A stretch of 25,954 bases of DNA from Prevotella sp. UBA3675 (GTDB lineage Bacteria > Bacteroidota > Bacteroidia > Bacteroidales > Bacteroidaceae). Positions 21,285 to 25,954 of the stretch are shown one piece after another. Within the stretch, counting starts at the first letter, position 1; the number at the start of each line of letters is the position of its first letter. Location of the stretch: positions 652-26,605 of the forward strand of contig DFJI01000035.1 in assembly GCA_002372235.1 (NCBI GenBank), read 5' to 3'. The notes beneath the pieces are model-generated. The model saw only the letters and a list, made by a program, of their open reading frames with translations. It did not search any database and was not told the origin of the DNA. The position numbers were made by a program, and so were the translations under genes.

Positions 21285-22436
21285 ATGAAAAAGCAAATTG
21301 CCATTTTAGGATCGACCGGCAGCATCGGCACTCAGGCGCTGCAGGTGATTGAGGAACATGCCGACCTGTATGAGGTCTATTGCCTCACGGCCAACAACAA
21401 GGTGGCCCTGCTGGCCGAGCAGGCCCACCGCTTCCATCCCGCTGCCGTGGTCGTGGCCAACGAGCAGCGCTACGACGAGCTGAAGGCCCTGATGCAGGAC
21501 CTGCCCGACGTGAAGGTGTATGCCGGTGCCCGCGCACTCGACGAGATCGTAGAGGCGCAGCCCATCGACATGGTGCTCACCGCTATGGTGGGCTTTGCCG
21601 GGCTCAGCCCCACCATCCATGCCATCAAGGCCCATAAGACCATCTGTCTGGCCAATAAGGAGACGCTGGTGGTGGCCGGCGAGCTCATCTGCAAGCTGGC
21701 CTTGGAGAACCGTGCGGCCATCCTGCCCGTTGACAGCGAGCACTCAGCCATCTTCCAGAGCCTTGTGGGCGAGGACCAGAACCCCATCGACAAGATTCTG
21801 CTCACCGCATCGGGAGGTCCCTTCCGCACGAAGACGATGGAGGAAATTGCCCACGTGACCAAGGCCGACGCACTGCGACACCCCACATGGGACATGGGGG
21901 CCAAGATCACCATCGACTCGGCTTCGATGATGAACAAGGGCTTCGAGGTGATTGAGGCCAAGTGGCTCTTCGGCGTAGAGGCCAGTCAGATACAGGTGCT
22001 CGTCCACCCGCAGAGCATCGTCCACTCAGCCGTTCAGTTCCAGGACGGCTCGGTGAAGGCACAGCTGGGCGTGCCCGACATGCGGCTGCCCATACAGTAT
22101 GCCTTCTCCTTCCCCAAGCGTCTGCCCCTGAGCGGCGAGAAGCTCGACCTGTTCAAGGCCCACTCACTGGAGTTCTTCGAGCCCGACCTCAAGAAGTTCC
22201 GCTGTCTGGCTATGGCCTACGAGGCACTGGCACGCGGCGGCAACATGGCCTGCATCGTGAATGCCGCCAACGAGGTGGTGAACCGTGCCTTCTTAGAAGA
22301 TCGCTGCAGGTTCCTGCAGATGGGCGACATCATCAGCGAGACAATGGCCAAGGCCACTTTCATAGAAACACCAACCCTCGACGACTATATGCAGACGGAT
22401 GCAGAGGCTCGCCGAATAGCAAATGAACTCTTATGA
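21285..22436 (+). CDS. dxr: 1-deoxy-D-xylulose-5-phosphate reductoisomerase
   Basis: Second enzyme of the MEP isoprenoid pathway; it converts DXP to 2-C-methyl-erythritol 4-phosphate with NADPH and a divalent metal in the cytoplasm. The 383 residues begin KQIAILGSTGSIGTQALQVI (NADPH loop). They continue with ICLANKETLVVAG and PVDSEHSAIFQSL (metal-ligand DSEHSA), SGGPFRT and the substrate-closing block HPTWDMGAKITIDSASMMNK, ending with VNAANEVVNRAFL. All catalytic motifs are present. The stop overlaps the rseP start as ATGA. A long inverted repeat lies directly upstream. Confidence 0.97.
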   Translation: MKKQIAILGSTGSIGTQALQVIEEHADLYEVYCLTANNKVALLAEQAHRFHPAAVVVANEQRYDELKALMQDLPDVKVYAGARALDEIVEAQPIDMVLTAMVGFAGLSPTIHAIKAHKTICLANKETLVVAGELICKLALENRAAILPVDSEHSAIFQSLVGEDQNPIDKILLTASGGPFRTKTMEEIAHVTKADALRHPTWDMGAKITIDSASMMNKGFEVIEAKWLFGVEASQIQVLVHPQSIVHSAVQFQDGSVKAQLGVPDMRLPIQYAFSFPKRLPLSGEKLDLFKAHSLEFFEPDLKKFRCLAMAYEALARGGNMACIVNAANEVVNRAFLEDRCRFLQMGDIISETMAKATFIETPTLDDYMQTDAEARRIANELL

Positions 22437-23821
22437 CAGTATTTATTCAGATTCTACAACTACTCATGGCGCTCAGCCTGCTCGTGCTGCTGCATGAGGG
22501 CGGCCATTTCCTGTTCTCCAAACTTTTCGGTGTGAGGGTCGAGAAGTTCTACATGTTCTTCGACCTGGGCATCGGCAAGTGGACTGGCAAGCTGTTCAGC
22601 TTCAAGCCCAAGAACAGCGACACCGAGTATGGCATGGGCTGGCTGCCCTTAGGCGGCTACTGCAAGATTTCGGGCATGATTGACGAGAGCTTCGACACGG
22701 AGCAGATGAAACAGCCCGAACAGCCCTGGGAGTTCCGCACCAAGCCCGCCTGGCAGCGACTGCTCATCATGACGGGCGGCGTGCTGGTCAACTTCCTGCT
22801 GGCACTCTTCATCTATGCCATGATCCTGTTCCACTGGGGACAGAGCTACATTCCGCTGCAGAACATGACACGCGGCATGTACTTCAACGACGAGGCCAAG
22901 GAACTGGGCTTCCAGAACGGCGACATCATGCTGAGCCACGACGGGGTGGATTTCACCACGTTCGATGCCGACTTCTACCGCGACTTGTCAACCAGTCACG
23001 AGGTGACCGTGCTCCGACAGGGCCAGAAGGTGAGCATCGTCCTGCCCGGCGACCTGAACCTGCTGCAGATGCTGAAAAGCACGCCGCGCTTCGCTGAGCC
23101 GCTCATGCCCCTCAACATTGACAGCGTGATGCCGGGATCGCCTATGGAGAAGTGCGGCATCAAGGCCGGCGACAAAATCCTGAGCATCAACGGACACGAG
23201 GTGGGCACCTTCAACGAATTCACCTTCGAGCTGGGCCGTCTCTTCGACGTTTATCAAGCCGCTGAGACCGATGCCGCCCGCGAGCAGGCTCTCAACACAC
23301 AGCTGCTCTACGTACACAACGGCGACACGATTGCCACGCCCATAAAGCTACAGGCCGGAAAGAAGACACTGACTGCCGGGTTCTACACCACGGCCATGAG
23401 CGACTATAAAGTGGTGAAGAAGGAATACGGCTTCTTCGAGAGCTTCCCCGCCGGTGTGGAATACGGAATGAACGTGCTGTCGGGCTATGTGAGCGACCTG
23501 AAGTATGTGTTCACCAGCGACGGTGCCAAGTCGCTGGGCGGCTTCGGTACCATCGGCAGCCTGTTCCCGCCCATGTGGGACTGGTACGTGTTCTGGAAGA
23601 TGACGGCTTTCCTGAGCATCATCCTCGCCTTCATGAACATTCTGCCCATCCCCGCACTCGACGGCGGACATGTGCTGTTCCTGCTCTACGAGATGATTAC
23701 ACGGCGCAAGCCCTCAGAGAAGTTCATGATCTGGGCTGAATATGCCGGCTTCGGCATCGTGATTCTGCTCATGCTCGTGGCCAACCTGAACGACATTCTC
23801 AGGTGGATGGGCATCATGTAA
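22433..23821 (+). CDS. rseP: RIP metalloprotease RseP (site-2 protease, M50)
   Basis: Inner-membrane zinc protease of 462 residues that cuts anti-sigma factors and other single-pass proteins within the membrane. The first transmembrane helix holds HEGGH (21-25, zinc ligands and catalytic Glu22). The third zinc ligand is Asp410 in NILPIPALDGGH, in a C-terminal membrane helix. Between lie two PDZ-like domains, around residues 150-205 and 225-260 (VMPGSPMEKCGIKAGDKILS). It is the last gene of the operon, coupled to dxr by a 4-bp overlap, a placement shared with many bacteria. It ends 5 bp before the stop of the convergent comEC-like gene; no terminator hairpin is obvious between them. Confidence 0.95.
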   Translation: MTVFIQILQLLMALSLLVLLHEGGHFLFSKLFGVRVEKFYMFFDLGIGKWTGKLFSFKPKNSDTEYGMGWLPLGGYCKISGMIDESFDTEQMKQPEQPWEFRTKPAWQRLLIMTGGVLVNFLLALFIYAMILFHWGQSYIPLQNMTRGMYFNDEAKELGFQNGDIMLSHDGVDFTTFDADFYRDLSTSHEVTVLRQGQKVSIVLPGDLNLLQMLKSTPRFAEPLMPLNIDSVMPGSPMEKCGIKAGDKILSINGHEVGTFNEFTFELGRLFDVYQAAETDAAREQALNTQLLYVHNGDTIATPIKLQAGKKTLTAGFYTTAMSDYKVVKKEYGFFESFPAGVEYGMNVLSGYVSDLKYVFTSDGAKSLGGFGTIGSLFPPMWDWYVFWKMTAFLSIILAFMNILPIPALDGGHVLFLLYEMITRRKPSEKFMIWAEYAGFGIVILLMLVANLNDILRWMGIM

Positions 23822-23826
23822 GGCCC

Positions 23827-25302
23827 CTACGACCAACTCCAGCGGCCCCGCCACACCCACACGGCTCCACTGAGCGAGGCCACCAGCAAATACCACACGA
23901 CGACCTGTACCCATGAGGGGTGCAGGTCGTCGATGCTTGAAAGGGGTAGCTGAGCCACTACCGACAGCAGGCGGTTGAGACTGCCCACAATCCACAGCAC
24001 AGCCGGTGCAACAATGGGCACCAGCAGCATGAGCAACGAGCCGCACAGAATGAGATAGGCGGCTGGCAGCACGATGAGATTGGTGAGCAGGAAATAGGTG
24101 GAGAACCGACCGAAGTAATAGGCTATGAGCGGAGCCACGCCCACCTGTGCCACTAACGACACAGCCAACAGGCCGACCACTGCTGTAGTGAACCGGCGAA
24201 ACAGACTGGGGGCCGGGGCCCGCTCGGCCTGAGGCAGCGGATCGGGGGTAAACAGCGGCAGCAGCAACAGGATGCTGGCCACGGAGACGAACGACAGCTG
24301 GAACCCTACATCGAAGAGCGCATAGGGGTTCTGCAACAGAATGACCAGCGCCGCCAAGCACAGCAGATTGACCGACAGATGGGGGCGATGGCCCACGGAG
24401 AAAATGGCAAAGAGACTGATCATCGTGGCCGAACGCACCACGCTGACGGGCAAGCCTACGAGCAGGGCAAAGGCCCAGATGGAGAGCACCAGCACAGCCT
24501 GCGACCACACGCGCTGACGGTAACGGCTCTGCAGCAGAAAGGAAAGCAGCATGTAGAGAATGCCTAAGTGCAGGCCGCTGAGTGCCAGCACGTGGGAGGC
24601 ACCCGTCACGGAATAGGTGTCGCGCAGCTCTCGGCTCAGGGCCGACTTGTCGCCCAGCGTCATAGCCGCCAGCACGGCATAGCTGTCATCACTGGCTCCT
24701 AACAGGCGGTAGCGCTGCAACAGCAGGTGTCGCCATTGCAGAAAGCGGAGTCGGCTACGGTCTATTGTGGAAAGACGACTCAGTGACGGTCTGGTGAAGG
24801 AGGCCCATTGCTTCTCGGGCACATAGCATTGTCCCACGAATCCCTGACGGACGAGCCAACCGCAGTCGTCCAACCTCACTTGCCGGAGCGACAGCCCGTC
24901 GCCCGGCTTCAGTTGCAACGCACGTGCTCCTGGCGCTAAATAGCATCGCAACTTCTGTCCGTTGCTAACGAGCAGCACATCGACGGCCACACTGCGAGGC
25001 TTCACCGACGGCTCGGAGGACACGACGGCACTAAGATCGCACGGTGCTCCATCGTAAGAGAGCCGAGCAACCTGCTGCCACTGGCGCGTGGCCAGGAGCA
25101 TGCCTAAAAGCGCAATGCTCAGCAGGATGGCCAGCGACTGCAACGTGCCATGCCTGTGCAAACAGAAAGCCAGCACCACCATGCCGATGAAGAACGGCAA
25201 CAAGGTGATGCTGGCTTTCAAAGTAAAGCCTGCCACGATGCCCAGAATGAGGCTCACCGTGACAGGCAACAGAGGGGCTCGTTCAGCAATCAGATTTTGC
25301 AT
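23827..25302 (-). CDS. ComEC/Rec2 family channel protein, without metallo-beta-lactamase domain
   Basis: 491 residues from the ATG at 25302 (MQNLIAERAPLLPVTVSLIL). The open frame reaches 25443, but that extension lies inside the upstream gene and is unlike the family. The N-terminal pair of membrane helices, the soluble OB-like segment (VVSSEPSVKPRSVAVDVLLV) and the competence-domain block VLAAMTLGDKSALSRELRDT plus GASHVLALSGLHLGILYMLL are diagnostic. Several more membrane helices follow. The protein stops straight after the membrane domain, whereas full ComEC proteins are about 700 residues or longer with a periplasmic metallo-beta-lactamase domain. ComEC carries single-stranded DNA across the inner membrane in natural transformation; whether this short form does so is unknown. 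It starts 20 bp inside the HAD hydrolase gene. Confidence 0.88.
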   Translation of the reverse strand: MQNLIAERAPLLPVTVSLILGIVAGFTLKASITLLPFFIGMVVLAFCLHRHGTLQSLAILLSIALLGMLLATRQWQQVARLSYDGAPCDLSAVVSSEPSVKPRSVAVDVLLVSNGQKLRCYLAPGARALQLKPGDGLSLRQVRLDDCGWLVRQGFVGQCYVPEKQWASFTRPSLSRLSTIDRSRLRFLQWRHLLLQRYRLLGASDDSYAVLAAMTLGDKSALSRELRDTYSVTGASHVLALSGLHLGILYMLLSFLLQSRYRQRVWSQAVLVLSIWAFALLVGLPVSVVRSATMISLFAIFSVGHRPHLSVNLLCLAALVILLQNPYALFDVGFQLSFVSVASILLLLPLFTPDPLPQAERAPAPSLFRRFTTAVVGLLAVSLVAQVGVAPLIAYYFGRFSTYFLLTNLIVLPAAYLILCGSLLMLLVPIVAPAVLWIVGSLNRLLSVVAQLPLSSIDDLHPSWVQVVVWYLLVASLSGAVWVWRGRWSWS

Positions 25303-25954
25303 GTTTGAGCACAGAGAGCAGTTCGCCGAAATGGGTGATCTGCGTGAGACGGTCGTGTTCGAAGACTTCGACATGCTCCAGTTCCCATGTGATGTGGAAC
25401 GGGATGTGAACAGCCGATGCGCCGATAGCCAAGGCAGGGGCAATGTCGCTCCTAAAAGAGTTGCCCACCATGAGCAACTCAGTGGGGACTATGCCGAGAC
25501 GGGTACACAGGTTGCGGAACTCGCGCTCGGTCTTGTCGCTCGTGATCTCCACATGCTCGAAGAAACGACTCAAGCCCGAACGCAGCAGCTTGTTTTCCTG
25601 ATCGAGCAGCTCGCCCTTGGTGAACACGGCCATGTGCCAGCCCTCGCGCTGCAGCTGTTCCAACGTATCCTCTACTTCGGGCAGGGGAGTGGCCGGCAGG
25701 TTGAGCAGTGAGTAGCACTCGTTTTGCAGCCACGACAGCTGACGAGCCGACATCTCATAGCGGGACACGCGCAGCGCCGTCTCAATCATGGAAAGGCTGA
25801 ACGCTTTGGTGCCGTAGCCCAGCATGGGCATGTTCTTGCGCTCGGTGGCAAAGAGCTCGCTGGCCGCCGTATCGCGGTCAACCCACGGAGAGAGCAAGGT
25901 GTAGAGTTCCTGCATGACCTGTTCGAAATGGCCCTGACAGTCCCACAGCGTGTC
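25283..25954 (-). CDS. HAD family hydrolase (5' end outside the window)
   Basis: The frame stays open to the right edge, so the internal ATG at 25915 is not the start. The codons nearest the edge read DTLWDCQGHFEQVM, the second half of the HAD nucleophile motif (DxDDTLW). Downstream come motif II (VFTKG), motif III (SDKTE) and motif IV (VGNSFRSDIAPALAIG), in the right order for a phosphatase of the HAD superfamily. The substrate cannot be told. At least 223 residues are inside the window. Its last 20 bp overlap the comEC-like gene, so the two are probably co-transcribed and translationally coupled. Confidence 0.86.
   Translation of the reverse strand, partial: DTLWDCQGHFEQVMQELYTLLSPWVDRDTAASELFATERKNMPMLGYGTKAFSLSMIETALRVSRYEMSARQLSWLQNECYSLLNLPATPLPEVEDTLEQLQREGWHMAVFTKGELLDQENKLLRSGLSRFFEHVEITSDKTEREFRNLCTRLGIVPTELLMVGNSFRSDIAPALAIGASAVHIPFHITWELEHVEVFEHDRLTQITHFGELLSVLKHAKSDC

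Noticed and set aside
23714..24508. 264-codon minus-strand open frame overlapping the end of rseP
   Set aside because: It is an out-of-frame shadow of the ComEC-like gene with Arg/Ser/His-rich composition and no domain.
25303..25443. Longer start for the ComEC-like gene
   Set aside because: The extra residues are a shadow of the HAD hydrolase frame; the membrane protein begins at MQNLIAERAP.

Overview
The window comes from a member of the Bacteroidota, most likely a Prevotella/Segatella-type Bacteroidales. Three things point there. The proteins look like that group: a DUF4290 protein beside murA, a MurA with Asp in place of the catalytic Cys, and AAA_14/DUF4143 and LicD/opine-dehydrogenase families. 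At least nine transcription units start with the Bacteroidota promoter (TTTG at -33, about 20 bp, TAnnTTTG at -7). Shine-Dalgarno sequences are almost absent. Most of the window is core housekeeping DNA, with an accessory surface-glycan cluster and several repeat elements set into it.

Left part (1-8713, + strand): the 3' end of ATP-type PEP carboxykinase with a strong terminator; metG from its own promoter; then a polysaccharide flippase, and a promoter driving four tightly overlapping genes. These are a cytidylyltransferase/CobD-like PLP enzyme fusion, an octopine/nopaline-type dehydrogenase, a LicD phosphotransferase and a GT-A glycosyltransferase. Read together they look like a machine that builds an amino-acid-derived phospho head group, activates it with CTP, and hangs it on a surface glycan. 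No choline uptake or kinase genes (licA/licB) are present. This is the best candidate in the window for a poorly described system.

Middle (8732-17682): a minus-strand block nadD-gmk-yicC-rpsO reads away from typA, with divergent promoters between rpsO and typA. typA carries an in-frame 83-bp inverted-repeat element that adds about 26 residues to a universally conserved translational GTPase. A minus-strand AAA_14/DUF4143 ATPase follows, whose promoter region holds four 15-bp repeats at a 33-34 bp period, then a CPA2 cation/proton antiporter. A 700-bp gene-poor stretch with strong dyads precedes a secreted nitroreductase.

Right part (17831-25954): a + strand housekeeping operon tsaB-DUF4290-murA-rimM-dxr-rseP (tRNA t6A modification, peptidoglycan, ribosome maturation, isoprenoids, regulated intramembrane proteolysis). 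It is interrupted by a 9-bp tandem repeat that runs into the rimM start codon and by a long inverted-repeat element between rimM and dxr. Converging on it is a minus-strand pair, a HAD hydrolase (5' end outside the window) and a ComEC-type channel protein without the usual C-terminal metallo-beta-lactamase domain.

No rRNA, tRNA, CRISPR array, transposase or phage gene was found. All functional names rest on reading motifs by eye, with no database search.
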